Below, piece after piece: positions 24,979-35,368 of a stretch of 64,000 nt of DNA (position 1 is the stretch's first letter; every line of letters begins with the position of its first letter). A program made the translations under genes and the position numbers. The stretch is from JAKANT01 sp035502095. Lineage in GTDB: Bacteria; Pseudomonadota; Gammaproteobacteria; Burkholderiales; Burkholderiaceae_F. Below the pieces are notes generated by a model. The model worked only from the letters and a program-made list of their open reading frames with translations, was not told where the DNA came from and searched no databases. Where the stretch lies: positions 124,001-188,000 of the forward strand of contig DATJUX010000008.1 in the NCBI GenBank assembly GCA_035502095.1, given 5' to 3'.

Positions 24979-25006
24979 AGTTTAGCACGGTCGTGCGAAA
25001 AAGCAA
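24979..25006 (-). promoter_or_regulatory. tetR promoter with operator between -35 and -10
   Basis: On the minus strand, TTGCTT (25001-25006) and TAAACT (24979-24984) are 16 bases apart. The near-palindrome TAGCACGGTCGTGCGA (24983-24998) fills the spacer, so a bound repressor would block RNA polymerase. The -10 end lies seven bases before the ATG at 24972, so the message would be almost leaderless. Positions are exact; function is inferred. Confidence 0.6.
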
Positions 25007-25200
25007 GAGCCCTGTCGGGCATCGCGGTTTTTGCCGCGCGTCCCGGCCGGGACCCCAAGACGAGGAGGAAACCAGCGAAACCATTGAGTGGCTGGTGGAT
25101 TTCCGGCCGAACGCGGCTGCCGGGCGAACAGATGGAGCCAGCCTTGGGGTCGCGCTCGGTTAAAATCGCGGGTTGGGACAGTGACGCCGGAGGGTTTCAA

Positions 25201-25758
25201 GTGACGGTAACAGCGACGACGGTGGGCGCGTACTTGCGAGATTTGCCGCCGGATCGCCGAGTTGCCATGGCTAGGGTTTGCAGCATGATCCGGCGCTCCG
25301 CGCGCGGTGTGCGCGAGAGCATGCGCTATGGGCTGGCGTTTTACGAATTGGATGGGCCGCTGTTCGCTCTGGAATCCGGGCGTAAGCACATGTCGCTTTA
25401 CGTCGCCGAGCAGGACGTGGTCGTGAAGCACAAGGAGGCTTTGCTCGGCGTCGATCCCAAGCGCAGCTTCATCAAGTTTTCCGACCTCAATCGCCTGCCA
25501 CTCGACGTGGTCGAAAAAGTGGTGCGCGACTCGGTCGCGGCCCGACGCCAGCGCGTGACGCAAGGCACGGTGCCAACGCAGGCGGACCTGTTGAAGCTGT
25601 GGGGCATCAAGGAAGAGAAGGCGGTGGCGCCGGTGGATGTCATCGCCAAGACCGTCGTGGTCCCGCCGGGCATCGCCGCCAAGCAGGCGGCCAAGGCGGC
25701 GCGCAAGGTGGCCGCCAAGAAGGCGAACTCCGCGAGCAAGGCCGCGGCACGCCGCTGA
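25201..25758 (+). CDS. DUF1801 protein with lysine/alanine-rich tail
   Basis: A 185-residue protein. Residues 1-115 follow the DUF1801 (YdhG-like) pattern: YLRDLPPDRRVAMARVCSMI, MRYGLAFYELDG, RKHMSLYVAEQD and the phosphate-bearing-like stretch KRSFIKFSDLNRLPLDVVEK. The remainder is a basic tail with repeated AAKQAAKAARKVAAKK, like the DNA-binding tails of histone H1-like and PhaF-type bacterial proteins. I chose the GTG at 25201, preceded by GGAGGG at 25189-25194. The function of DUF1801 is unknown; the tail suggests nucleic-acid contact. Transcription ends at the hairpin at 25778. Confidence 0.8.
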   Translation: MTVTATTVGAYLRDLPPDRRVAMARVCSMIRRSARGVRESMRYGLAFYELDGPLFALESGRKHMSLYVAEQDVVVKHKEALLGVDPKRSFIKFSDLNRLPLDVVEKVVRDSVAARRQRVTQGTVPTQADLLKLWGIKEEKAVAPVDVIAKTVVVPPGIAAKQAAKAARKVAAKKANSASKAAARR

Positions 25759-25777
25759 GACGTCCGTGATGAAAGAA

Positions 25778-25804
25778 GGCCGCGCAGGATTGCGCGGCCA
25801 TTTT
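25778..25804. terminator. Rho-independent terminator between convergent genes
   Basis: GGCCGCGC (25778-25785) and GCGCGGCC (25792-25799) form a perfect 8-bp stem with loop AGGATT. TTTT follows on the plus strand (25801-25804). A run GAAAGAA precedes it, giving a weaker T-rich tail for the minus strand. It ends the DUF1801 gene and probably the long minus-strand Liv operon too, whose last stop codon overlaps its edge. Confidence 0.75.
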
Positions 25805-27033
25805 CATCCGACCGGCCGCGCGTCCTCGATGACCTTGCCGTCGTTCGGCAATGTTCCCGGAGCCAGCAGTTCGACAGCGCCGCCGAGCTTCGTCAGCGAG
25901 CGCAACGTCTCGGCGACGGCGGTCGACATGGACTCCGATGGGCGCGTGCATTCGGCCTTGAGCGTCATGATGTCGGCCTCGCCGCTGCGTGTGACGACGA
26001 GGCGCAGGCGCCCGAGTTCCGGGTGGCGGAGCGCAACTTCCGCGAGCTGCTGCGGCCGGATGAACATGCCTTTCACCTTGGTCGTCTGATCCGCCCGGCC
26101 CATCCAGCCGCGGATGCGCAGGTTGGTTCGTCCGCACGGCGAGATGCCGGGCAGCACCGCGCTCAGGTCGCCGAGCGCAAGGCGAATCCACGGATGGTCG
26201 TGATCGAACGACGTGACGACCACTTCGCCTACTTCACCCGGTGCGACTGGATCACCCGTTCCGGGGCGCACGATCTCGAGCAGCACGTCCTCGTTGACGA
26301 CGAGTCCCTCGCGCGCCGGCGACTCGTAGGCGACACAGCCCAGATCGGCCGTGGCGTACGTCTGGTACGCGTCGATGCCGCGCCGCTTGATCTCGGCCTG
26401 CAGCGAGGATGGGAATGCGGCTCCGGAGACGCACGCTTTGCGCAGCGAGCCCACGTCGCGACTGCCAGCCGCTGCGGCATCGAGCAGGATCTTCAGGAAG
26501 TCGGGTGTCCCCGCATAGACCGTCGGCTTCAGATGCGCGATCACATCGAGCTGCTGCTCCGTGTTGCCCGGGCCGGCGGGAATAACGTGGCAGCCCACCG
26601 CGCGCGCCCCCGCGTCGAACATGAGCCCGCCGGGTGTGAGGTGATACGAGAACGTGTTCAGCACGATATCGCCGCGGCGCACTCCCGCGGCGAAGATCGC
26701 GCGGCCCGCGCGCCAGGGATCGTCGTGCAGCCCCTCGGCCTCGTAGATCGGACCCGGCGAAGTGAACAGGCGCCCGACCGGCGTAAGCGAGCCGATGAGG
26801 CCGGCGAGGGGCGGCGCAGCGCGCTGCATCCCGACCAGGTCCGCCTTGCGCAGCAACGGCAGGCGGGCGAGCGCGGAACGCGAGTCGATCGCGCGCGCCT
26901 CGATCGCGCCGAGATGACGCCGCCACCCAGGGGCCGCGAGCGCCGCCTCGATCAAGCCGGGCAGCCGCGCACACAGGTCCGCTTCGCGCTGTTCCAGCGG
27001 ACGCGTCTCGAGCGCGTCGAAGTGTTCGGCCAT
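25804..27033 (-). CDS. Phenylacetate-CoA ligase-like AMP-forming enzyme
   Basis: A 409-residue adenylate-forming enzyme of the PaaK branch, shorter than FadD-type ligases. It would activate an aromatic or related carboxylic acid to its CoA thioester with ATP. The ATP-loop region reads LFTSPGPIYE (a variant of the usual SSGTTG/T loop), followed by DIVLNTFSYHLTPGG and the conserved YATADLGCVAYES. The C-terminal swivel contains GRADQTTKVKGMFIRPQQL. Loss of the glycine/threonine-rich loop makes standard ATP use slightly doubtful, although such variants exist in this subfamily. It is the last gene of the Liv operon, nine bases from livF. Confidence 0.85.
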   Translation of the reverse strand: MAEHFDALETRPLEQREADLCARLPGLIEAALAAPGWRRHLGAIEARAIDSRSALARLPLLRKADLVGMQRAAPPLAGLIGSLTPVGRLFTSPGPIYEAEGLHDDPWRAGRAIFAAGVRRGDIVLNTFSYHLTPGGLMFDAGARAVGCHVIPAGPGNTEQQLDVIAHLKPTVYAGTPDFLKILLDAAAAGSRDVGSLRKACVSGAAFPSSLQAEIKRRGIDAYQTYATADLGCVAYESPAREGLVVNEDVLLEIVRPGTGDPVAPGEVGEVVVTSFDHDHPWIRLALGDLSAVLPGISPCGRTNLRIRGWMGRADQTTKVKGMFIRPQQLAEVALRHPELGRLRLVVTRSGEADIMTLKAECTRPSESMSTAVAETLRSLTKLGGAVELLAPGTLPNDGKVIEDARPVG

Positions 27034-27041
27034 GAATGCTC

Positions 27042-27854
27042 TCAGGCGAGCCAGCGCTTGCGGCGCCGGTAGAACTTGGCGTCGCGGAAGCTGCGCCGGC
27101 CCTCCCTGGACAGCCCGAGGTAGAACTCCTTGACGTCCTCGTTCTGTGCGAGTTCGCGCGCCGCCCCATCCATCACGACACGGCCGCTCTCGAGGATGTA
27201 GCCGTAGTGAGCGTAGCGCAGCGCCACGTTGGTGTTCTGTTCCGCGAGCAGGAAGGTCACGCCCTCGCGCGTATTCAGGTCGCGCACGATCTCGAAAACC
27301 TCTTCGACGATCTGCGGCGCGAGGCCCATCGACGGTTCATCGAGCAGCACCATGGAAGGATTGGCCATCAGGGCGCGGCCGATCGCGCACATCTGCTGCT
27401 CGCCGCCCGAGGTGTAGGCGGCCTGGGCGTTGCGGCGTGTCTTCAGGCGCGGGAAGTACCCGTAGACCTTCTCGAGCGTCGCCGCCGTCGCCGCCTTGCC
27501 GTCCGTGCGCGTATAGGCGCCCGTCAGCAGGTTCTCCTCGATCGTCAGGTGCGAAAAACAGTGGCGGCCTTCCATCACCTGGATCACGCCGCGCGCGACG
27601 AGTTCGGCTGGCGTCAGCGCCTCGATGCGCTCGCCGCGCAGTTCGATCGAGCCCTTGGTGACCACGCCGCGCTCGCCGGCGAGCAGATTGCTGACGGCAC
27701 GCAGCGTCGTCGTCTTCCCGGCCCCGTTGCCGCCGAGAAGCGCAACGATCTGGCCCTGGGCCACCCGCAATGACACGCCCTTGAGCACGAGGATCACATG
27801 GTTGTAGATCACCTCGATGCCGTTGACATTCAGGAGCGGACTCGACGCGCTCAT
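27042..27854 (-). CDS. livF: Branched-chain-type ABC transporter ATPase, LivF
   Basis: A 270-residue ABC ATPase of the HAAT (LivF) type. Walker A is GGNGAGKT at residues 41-48, the signature is TSGGEQQM (instead of LSGGQQQ), and Walker B is MVLLDEPSMGLAP, then H-loop region LLAEQN. It ends in a basic tail (RRSFRDAKFYRRRKRW) longer than in E. coli LivF. It should pair with LivG beneath the LivHM permeases. The acids transported are probably aromatic or branched organic acids in view of the two CoA ligases in the operon, not necessarily leucine. It is nine bases from the ligase gene. Confidence 0.92.
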   Translation of the reverse strand: MSASSPLLNVNGIEVIYNHVILVLKGVSLRVAQGQIVALLGGNGAGKTTTLRAVSNLLAGERGVVTKGSIELRGERIEALTPAELVARGVIQVMEGRHCFSHLTIEENLLTGAYTRTDGKAATAATLEKVYGYFPRLKTRRNAQAAYTSGGEQQMCAIGRALMANPSMVLLDEPSMGLAPQIVEEVFEIVRDLNTREGVTFLLAEQNTNVALRYAHYGYILESGRVVMDGAARELAQNEDVKEFYLGLSREGRRSFRDAKFYRRRKRWLA

Positions 27855-27908
27855 GGAAGTGTTGTCATGTCGAGGAGCGCGGCTGCGTCATGTCAAGACG
27901 CACGGACA

Positions 27909-27986
27909 TGCCATTCCGAGGAACGGAGCGACGACGAATCTCGACCCTGCCATGCGACGAGATCCCTCGCTTCGCTCGGAGTGACA
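27909..27986. repeat. Hairpin-forming dispersed repeat in the livK-livF spacer
   Basis: Two arms, 27909-27942 and 27959-27986, are imperfect inverted copies around ATTCCGAG...AATCTC and GAGATCCCTCGCTTCGCTCG. The right arm belongs to a very common type of environmental-bacterial repeat (GAGAT.CCTCGCT.CGCTCGG...TGACA). The two arms can pair as an RNA or DNA stem of roughly 20 bp with mismatches. It fills most of the 144-base spacer between receptor and livF and may stabilise or attenuate the operon message. Copy number elsewhere is not visible here. Confidence 0.6.
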
Positions 27987-27998
27987 CGTCGGCGCGTT

Positions 27999-29318
27999 TC
28001 AGCTCTGGCAATCGGCCGGGGTGCGCGGAGCGAGCTTCTTCTCCTCGGCGTATTTCGCGGCCGCGGCCTTGACCATCGGCTTGAGGATCTGGCTGTCGGC
28101 CTCGTACCAGTCCGACGAGAAGGTCCACTTCGAGCCGTCCCATGTCTGGATGCGCGCGAACGCCGCGCCCATGTGATCGGCGCAAGAGGTGGACACGGGC
28201 CGCATCACGCCGGAGAAGCCGAGCGCATCCAGCCGCTTCTGGTCGAGAGCGAGGTTTTCGAGGCCCCAGCGCACCTGGTCGCCGTTCATCACCTTGCCCT
28301 TGCCGAACCGCTCCTGCGCCTGCCGTACGCCTTCGACGCCGAGCATGGCCGACATGAGGCCGCGAGTGTAGAGAACCTGGCCCACTTCCTCGCGCGGACC
28401 CGTGCCCACGCCCTTGTCGTAGACGAGCTTGAGCACGTCCTGGTGCACCTTGGCGATACCTGCGCCATGCTGCAGGGCGAGCGCGTTGTAGCCCTTCGCG
28501 CCTTCGCCGACGTCCTTCACGTCCGGCTCGGCGCCCGCCCACCATACGCCGTACATCCTGTCGCGCGGATACCCCGTGGCGACGGCTTCCTTGAGCGCGG
28601 TCGAATTCATCACGCCCCATCCCCACAGGAACACGTAGTCAGGGCGCATCTGGCGGATCTGCAGCCATGCCGCCTTTTGCTCGACACCAGGATGCGCCAC
28701 CGGAATGGTGATGAGTTCGAAGCCGTGCATCCGCGACCGCTCGGTCAACATCGGGATCGGTTCCTTGCCGTAGGGCGAGTCGTGATACACGAGCGCGATC
28801 TTCTTGCCCTTGAGCTTGTCGAAACCGCCCTCCCGCTTGGCCACGTGCTGCACCAGGATGTCGGCCGCCACCCAATAGGTGCCGAGCAGCGGGAAGTTCC
28901 ACTTGAAGACGAGGCCGTCCTGCGACTCCGAGCGGCCGTAGCCAGCGGTGATCAGCGGGATCTTGTCGCCAGGCGCCTTCTCGGTCAGCGCGAACGTGAT
29001 GCCGGTAGAAAGCGGCTGGAACACCGTCGCGCCGTTGCCTTTGCTCTTGAGCCGTTCGTAGCACTCGACGCCGCGGTCGGTGGCGTAGCCGGTCTCGCAT
29101 TCCTCGAACGTCAGCTTGACGCCGTTGATGCCGCCTTGCGCGTTGACGAGCTTCAGGTAGTCGACGTAGCCGTCCGCGAACGGCACGCCGTTCGGGGCGT
29201 ACGGCCCGGTGCGATACACCAGCACCGGGAAGAACTGTTCCTTGGACTGGGCCAGCGCACCCGTCGACAGGGTCGCCGCCGCGAGTGCCGTGACGAATGC
29301 GAGTGACTTGAGCTTCAT
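27999..29318 (-). CDS. Liv-type ABC transporter substrate-binding protein
   Basis: A 439-residue periplasmic receptor of the HAAT family. A signal peptide covers residues 1 to about 23 (LAAATLSTGALAQ). The mature protein begins QFFPVLVYRTGPYAPNGVPF and has the two-lobed type 1 fold with ITAGYGRSESQDGLVFKWNF and KGKKIALVYHDSPYGKEPI, where small acidic ligands usually sit. It has cysteines in FEECETGYATDRGVECYERL, suggestive of a disulfide. A strong ribosome site GGAGGCAACC precedes the ATG. Family members in such operons bind branched-chain or aromatic acids. It is separated from livM by 76 bases and from livF by the repeat-bearing spacer. Confidence 0.9.
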   Translation of the reverse strand: MKLKSLAFVTALAAATLSTGALAQSKEQFFPVLVYRTGPYAPNGVPFADGYVDYLKLVNAQGGINGVKLTFEECETGYATDRGVECYERLKSKGNGATVFQPLSTGITFALTEKAPGDKIPLITAGYGRSESQDGLVFKWNFPLLGTYWVAADILVQHVAKREGGFDKLKGKKIALVYHDSPYGKEPIPMLTERSRMHGFELITIPVAHPGVEQKAAWLQIRQMRPDYVFLWGWGVMNSTALKEAVATGYPRDRMYGVWWAGAEPDVKDVGEGAKGYNALALQHGAGIAKVHQDVLKLVYDKGVGTGPREEVGQVLYTRGLMSAMLGVEGVRQAQERFGKGKVMNGDQVRWGLENLALDQKRLDALGFSGVMRPVSTSCADHMGAAFARIQTWDGSKWTFSSDWYEADSQILKPMVKAAAAKYAEEKKLAPRTPADCQS

Positions 29319-29394
29319 GGTTGCCTCCTGACGATGGTCGAACACGTGCACTCTGCGGTGCATGCAAGGAGCGTTGTCGCCGGACCGTACGGCG

Positions 29395-30459
29395 TCAATG
29401 CGGGAAAGGCCATATGCGCAGTTTCTCCTTGCCGATCGACCACAGGCGCGCCAGTCCGTGCGGCTCGACAACGAGGAAGAAGACGATCAGGACGCCGAAG
29501 ATCATGAACGTGAGGTGCGCGGCCAGAGCCGTGTCGATCGGCACGCCGAACCAGTAGGGCATGTTGTCGAGCACGATCGGCAGCACGACGATGAACGCCG
29601 CCCCGAAGAAGCTGCCCATGATCGATCCCAGCCCGCCGATGATCACCATGAAGAGCAGCTGGAACGAACGATCGATCGAAAACGCCGCCGGCTCCCAGGA
29701 GCCGAGGTGGACGAACCCCCACAACGCGCCGGCCACGCCGACGATGAACGAGCTGACGGCGAACGCGGTGAGCTTGGCATACATCGGCCGGATGCCGATC
29801 ACGCTCGCCGCCACGTCCATGTCGCGAATCGCCATCCACTCGCGCCCGATCGCGCCGCGCACGAGGTTCTTCGCCAGCACCGCGAAAATCACCACCAGCA
29901 ACAGGCAGAACAGGTACTTCTGGGTCGGCGTGTCGATCGGCAGGCCGAACACCTGGAGGTTGGCAACGCTGACCGAGCCGGACGGCGAATCGTGCGTGAA
30001 CCATTTGATGCGCAGGAACGCCCAGTCGACGAAGAACTGCGCGGCCAGGGTCGCCACGGCGAGATAAAGACCCTTGATGCGCAACGACGGGATGCCGAAC
30101 ATCACGCCGACGACCGTCGCGCACAAACCCCCGCCGATCAGCGAAAGCAGCAGCGGCATCCCTTCGATGCGAACGTCCAGGTTGTACGCCGCATACGCCC
30201 CGACGGCCATGAAGGCGCCGGTGCCGAGCGAAATCTGGCCGCAATAGCCCACCAGGATGTTGAGTCCGAGTGCTGCCAGGGAGAGGATGAGGAACGGGAT
30301 CAGGATCGCGCGGAACAGATACTCGGGCGCGGTGAGGGGGACGAGCACGAATGCCACCGCCAGGACCAGCGCGATGCCGATCCGGTCCTGCAGGATCGGA
30401 AAAACCTGCTGGTCCCTGCGGTAGCTGGTCTTGAACTGGCCGTTTTCCCTGTAAAGCAT
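29395..30459 (-). CDS. livM: ABC transporter permease LivM
   Basis: A 354-residue inner-membrane permease with about ten hydrophobic segments. LNILVGYCGQISLGTGAFMAVGAYA is the conserved LivM start of the core (given here in part), and RGAIGREWMAIRDMDVAASV is the cytoplasmic loop that contacts the ATPase. The N-terminus has 25 polar residues before the first span. It starts two bases after the livH stop, so the two are coupled. It acts with LivH as the channel for the receptor encoded just downstream. Confidence 0.92.
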   Translation of the reverse strand: MLYRENGQFKTSYRRDQQVFPILQDRIGIALVLAVAFVLVPLTAPEYLFRAILIPFLILSLAALGLNILVGYCGQISLGTGAFMAVGAYAAYNLDVRIEGMPLLLSLIGGGLCATVVGVMFGIPSLRIKGLYLAVATLAAQFFVDWAFLRIKWFTHDSPSGSVSVANLQVFGLPIDTPTQKYLFCLLLVVIFAVLAKNLVRGAIGREWMAIRDMDVAASVIGIRPMYAKLTAFAVSSFIVGVAGALWGFVHLGSWEPAAFSIDRSFQLLFMVIIGGLGSIMGSFFGAAFIVVLPIVLDNMPYWFGVPIDTALAAHLTFMIFGVLIVFFLVVEPHGLARLWSIGKEKLRIWPFPH

Positions 30460-30461
30460 GG

Positions 30462-31391
30462 TCACACGCGATCGATGATCCGCTCGCCGAACAGTCCCTG
30501 CGGACGCACTAGCAGGAACAACAACGCGAGCACGTAGGCGAACCAGATTTCGATGCCGCCGCCCAGGTGCGGCCCGAGGTAGACCTCGGAAACCTTCTCC
30601 CCGACGCCGATGATGAGCCCGCCGACGATCGCACCCGGGACCGACGTCAATCCGCCGAGGATGACCACCGGCAGCGCCTTGAGGGCCACCAGGGACAGAG
30701 AGAACTGCACGCCGAGCTTGGAGCCCCAGATGATGCCGGCGACCATGGCCACGAAACCCGCCACCGACCAGACGATCACCCAGATCCGGTCGAGCGCGAT
30801 GCCGATCGACTGCGCGGCCTGGTGATCGTCGGCGACCGCCCGCAACGCGCGCCCGGTCGCCGTCTTCTGGAAGAACAGCGCGAGCAGGCCGACCAGCGCG
30901 GCCGCGACCACCGCCGCGATCAGGTCCTCCTGCGAGACCAGCACGCCGCCCTCGAACACCTTGTCGAGCACGATCACCGGATCCTTCGGCATGCCGACGT
31001 CGATTTTGTAGATGTCGGATCCGAACAAGGCCTGGCCGAAGCCGTCGAGGAAATAGGCGACACCGAGGGTCGCCATCAGCAGCGCCACCGCCTCCTGGTT
31101 GACGAGCTTGCCCAGGACCAGGCGTTCGATCAGCCACGCCACGGCGATCATGACCAGCAGCGCGACGCCGAACGCGAGCACGTTCGCGAGCGGCTTGCTC
31201 GCGATGCCGCTCCAGTGCGGAATCCACTCCGCGAAGCGCGCCATCACGAGCGCCGCGAACAGCACCATCGAGCCCTGCGCGAAATTGAACACACCCGAGG
31301 CCTTGAAGATCAGCACGAACCCGAGGGCGATCAGCGAATACAGCATGCCGGTCATCAGGCCGCCGAGCAACGTCTCGAGGAAGAAGCCCAT
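30462..31391 (-). CDS. livH: ABC transporter permease LivH
   Basis: A 309-residue inner-membrane permease with eight to nine hydrophobic segments. The start is typical for LivH: LLGGLMTGMLYSLIALGFVL followed by IFKASGVFNFAQGSMV. The ATPase contact loop TATGRALRAVADDHQAAQSI lies near residue 175. It forms the membrane pair with LivM, two bases downstream, and follows livG by eight bases. Substrate is set by the receptor, probably an organic acid. Confidence 0.92.
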   Translation of the reverse strand: MGFFLETLLGGLMTGMLYSLIALGFVLIFKASGVFNFAQGSMVLFAALVMARFAEWIPHWSGIASKPLANVLAFGVALLVMIAVAWLIERLVLGKLVNQEAVALLMATLGVAYFLDGFGQALFGSDIYKIDVGMPKDPVIVLDKVFEGGVLVSQEDLIAAVVAAALVGLLALFFQKTATGRALRAVADDHQAAQSIGIALDRIWVIVWSVAGFVAMVAGIIWGSKLGVQFSLSLVALKALPVVILGGLTSVPGAIVGGLIIGVGEKVSEVYLGPHLGGGIEIWFAYVLALLFLLVRPQGLFGERIIDRV

Positions 31392-31399
31392 GCCCGCGC

Positions 31400-32185
31400 C
31401 TAGTGCGTGCTGCCCAGGTAGGCGTCGATGACGTCGGGATCGGCGCGCACGTCGTCGGGCGTGCCGTCGCCGATCTTGCGCCCGTAGTCGAGCACGACGA
31501 CGCGGTCGGAGATGTCCATGACGACGCCCATGTCGTGCTCGATCAGCACGATCGTGGTGCCGAACTCGTCGTTGACGTCGAGCACGAAGCGGCACATGTC
31601 CTGCTTCTCCTCGAGATTCATGCCCGCCATCGGCTCGTCGAGCAGCAGCAGCGCCGGTTCCATCGCCAGCGCGCGCCCGAGGTCGACCCGTTTCTGCAAC
31701 CCGTAAGGCAGGCGACCGACTGGCGTCTTGCGGTACGCCTGGATCTCGAGAAAATCGATGATCTTCTCGACCGCCTCGCGATGCGCGAGCTCCTCTTTCT
31801 CGGCGGGGCCGATGCGCAGCGCCTGCAGCAGGAGATTGGTGCGCATGCGCAGGTTGCGGCCCGTCATGATGTTGTCCAGCACGCTCATGCCCTTGAAGAG
31901 GGCGAGGTTCTGGAACGTGCGCGCGATTCCCATCACGGCCGCGCGGTGCGGATTCATCTGGGCAAAACTGCGGCCGCGGAACGTGATGCGGCCGCGCTGC
32001 GGCGAGTAGACGCCGTTGATGCAGTTGAGCAGCGAACTCTTGCCGGCGCCGTTCGGGCCGATGATGGCGCGCACTTCGTGCTCGCGCACGTCGAACGAAA
32101 TGCCCGTCAGTGCCTTCACGCCGCCGAAGGAAAGCGAGATGTCCTCCACCGCGAGAATGACGTCGCCGGCAACGCGCTTGCTCAT
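31400..32185 (-). CDS. livG: Branched-chain-type ABC transporter ATPase, LivG
   Basis: A 261-residue ABC ATPase of the LivG type. Walker A is GPNGAGKSS (near residue 43), Walker B is LLLLDEPMAGMNL, and the H-loop lies in VLIEHDMGVVMD. The signature region reads PYGLQKRVDLGRA, the LivG variant of LSGGQ. I chose the ATG at 32185 (MSKRVAG), which overlaps the stop of the upstream 85-residue membrane protein (ATGA). It partners with LivF to energise LivHM. The extra codons of the longer frame show no protein-like content. Confidence 0.92.
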   Translation of the reverse strand: MSKRVAGDVILAVEDISLSFGGVKALTGISFDVREHEVRAIIGPNGAGKSSLLNCINGVYSPQRGRITFRGRSFAQMNPHRAAVMGIARTFQNLALFKGMSVLDNIMTGRNLRMRTNLLLQALRIGPAEKEELAHREAVEKIIDFLEIQAYRKTPVGRLPYGLQKRVDLGRALAMEPALLLLDEPMAGMNLEEKQDMCRFVLDVNDEFGTTIVLIEHDMGVVMDISDRVVVLDYGRKIGDGTPDDVRADPDVIDAYLGSTH

Positions 32186-32439
32186 CGATCGGCTCTTTCG
32201 TCGCGCTCCGGGGTTGCGGCCGGCTGGTCGCGCATGTTCCAGGCCGCGTTGGCGGCCGGCTTGATGGGCGTCGCCGGCTTGTTCGCGCGCGCGATCCACT
32301 GCCAGGCGAAGAACCAGAACGCAAACACGAGCGCCAGCCCGACGACGGCGAGCAGGGGGACGTGTTCGGCAAGTCCATACGCCGCCAGCGGAATGCCGGC
32401 GACAAGACAGGCCAGCGCAAGCCAGATGCGCCCTTTCAT
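32182..32439 (-). CDS. Small two-span membrane protein in the Liv operon
   Basis: An 85-residue protein with two hydrophobic segments (WLALACLVAGIPLAAYGLA and LLAVVGLALVFAFWFFAWQW), followed by a basic and proline/alanine tail of 35 residues in the cytoplasm. The stop overlaps the livG ATG and the start lies 21 bases after the FadD-like ligase stop, so it is embedded in the operon. No family is recognised. It may be a small accessory subunit of the transporter or simply conserved by position. Confidence 0.65.
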   Translation of the reverse strand: MKGRIWLALACLVAGIPLAAYGLAEHVPLLAVVGLALVFAFWFFAWQWIARANKPATPIKPAANAAWNMRDQPAATPERDERADR

Positions 32440-32460
32440 GCTTGCCGCCTCCCCCTGGCC

Positions 32461-34416
<1,956 letters not shown>

Positions 34417-34596
34417 AGAAGCCTCCCTGGACGTCGCCCACCAGGCGCCTTCGAGGCGCGCAGGCGGGCGAACGCCGCCGGCATCGGGCGGCAGAATCTA
34501 CACCAGCGCGCAGCGCGGAGACACACTCCGCCGCTGCGCGGTCGCCCTCCTGCCGCGGCGAATCGGCGACGCTAGCCGCATACGCGACCCGGGCGC

Positions 34597-34612
34597 TGTC
34601 ATTGGAATGACA
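34597..34612. promoter_or_regulatory. Palindrome, likely Crp/Fnr-type operator in the divergent promoter region
   Basis: TGTCATTGGAATGACA has two perfect 7-bp arms (TGTCATT and AATGACA) around a two-base centre, the size and spacing expected for a Crp/Fnr dimer. It lies 53 bases before the Crp/Fnr-type gene and 180 bases before the divergent FadD-like/Liv operon start. This is the only strong palindrome I saw in the 248-base region. Confidence 0.6.
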
Positions 34613-34664
34613 ATCGCGGGAAACTCGCGGGCGAGTTCATGTTGCACCCGCAAACGAGGCCCCC

Positions 34665-35345
34665 ATGCCGACCGAAACGTTGCAGGACGCCCTGCGCGCG
34701 ACGCGCTGGGGTTCCCTGCTGACCGCCGAACAACTGGCCCGGGTGGCGACGGAGTCGGTGGAGTCGTGCGCCGCGACGGGCACGTTCATCTGCCGCAAGG
34801 GGGAGGCGGTCGACAGCTGGCTCGGCATCCTCGAGGGACTGGTGAAGATGATGATCTCGACGCCGGACGGCCGCACGTCGACCTTCACGGGCGTGCCGGC
34901 CGGGGGATGGTTCGGCGAAGGCAGCCTGCTCAAGACCGAACCGCGCCGCTACGACGTCGTGGCATTGCGCGATACGCGGGTCGTGCGCGTGCCGCGCCGG
35001 ACCTTCGAATGGCTGCTCAACACCAGCATTCCGTTCAACCGCTTCCTGCTCGTGCAGCTGAACGAGCGCCTGGGCCAGTTCATCGGCATGCTCGAGGCGC
35101 AACGCCTGCACGGGCCCGACGTGCGCGTCGCCCGCTGTGTCGCGCAGCTGTTCAATCCGATGCTCTATCCGGGCATCGATCGCCGGATCGAGGTTTCGCA
35201 GGAGGAGATCGGCTATCTCTCCGGCATCTCGCGCCAGCGCGTCAACCAGTCCCTGCAGACGCTGCAGCAGGCCGGCCTGATCAAGGTGGAATACGGCGCG
35301 ATCGTGATCGAGGACCTCGAGGGCCTGCGCCACTACGACCAATGA
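34665..35345 (+). CDS. Crp/Fnr-family transcriptional regulator
   Basis: A 226-residue regulator. The cyclic-nucleotide-binding-like beta barrel covers about residues 15-130 (GEAVDSWLGILEGLVKMMIS, GGWFGEGSLLK). A dimer helix follows, then the winged helix at about 160-215 (EVSQEEIGYLSGISRQRVNQ, SLQTLQQAGLIKVEYG). It lacks the N-terminal cysteine cluster of oxygen-sensing Fnr, and only two cysteines occur near residues 34 and 43. GEGSLL replaces the typical cAMP phosphate-binding R-A-A sequence, so the ligand is unknown. Being divergent from the Liv/CoA-ligase operon, it most likely controls that operon and itself. Confidence 0.87.
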   Translation: MPTETLQDALRATRWGSLLTAEQLARVATESVESCAATGTFICRKGEAVDSWLGILEGLVKMMISTPDGRTSTFTGVPAGGWFGEGSLLKTEPRRYDVVALRDTRVVRVPRRTFEWLLNTSIPFNRFLLVQLNERLGQFIGMLEAQRLHGPDVRVARCVAQLFNPMLYPGIDRRIEVSQEEIGYLSGISRQRVNQSLQTLQQAGLIKVEYGAIVIEDLEGLRHYDQ

Positions 35346-35368
35346 GCGGCGGCCACCGGTGTCGCCCG

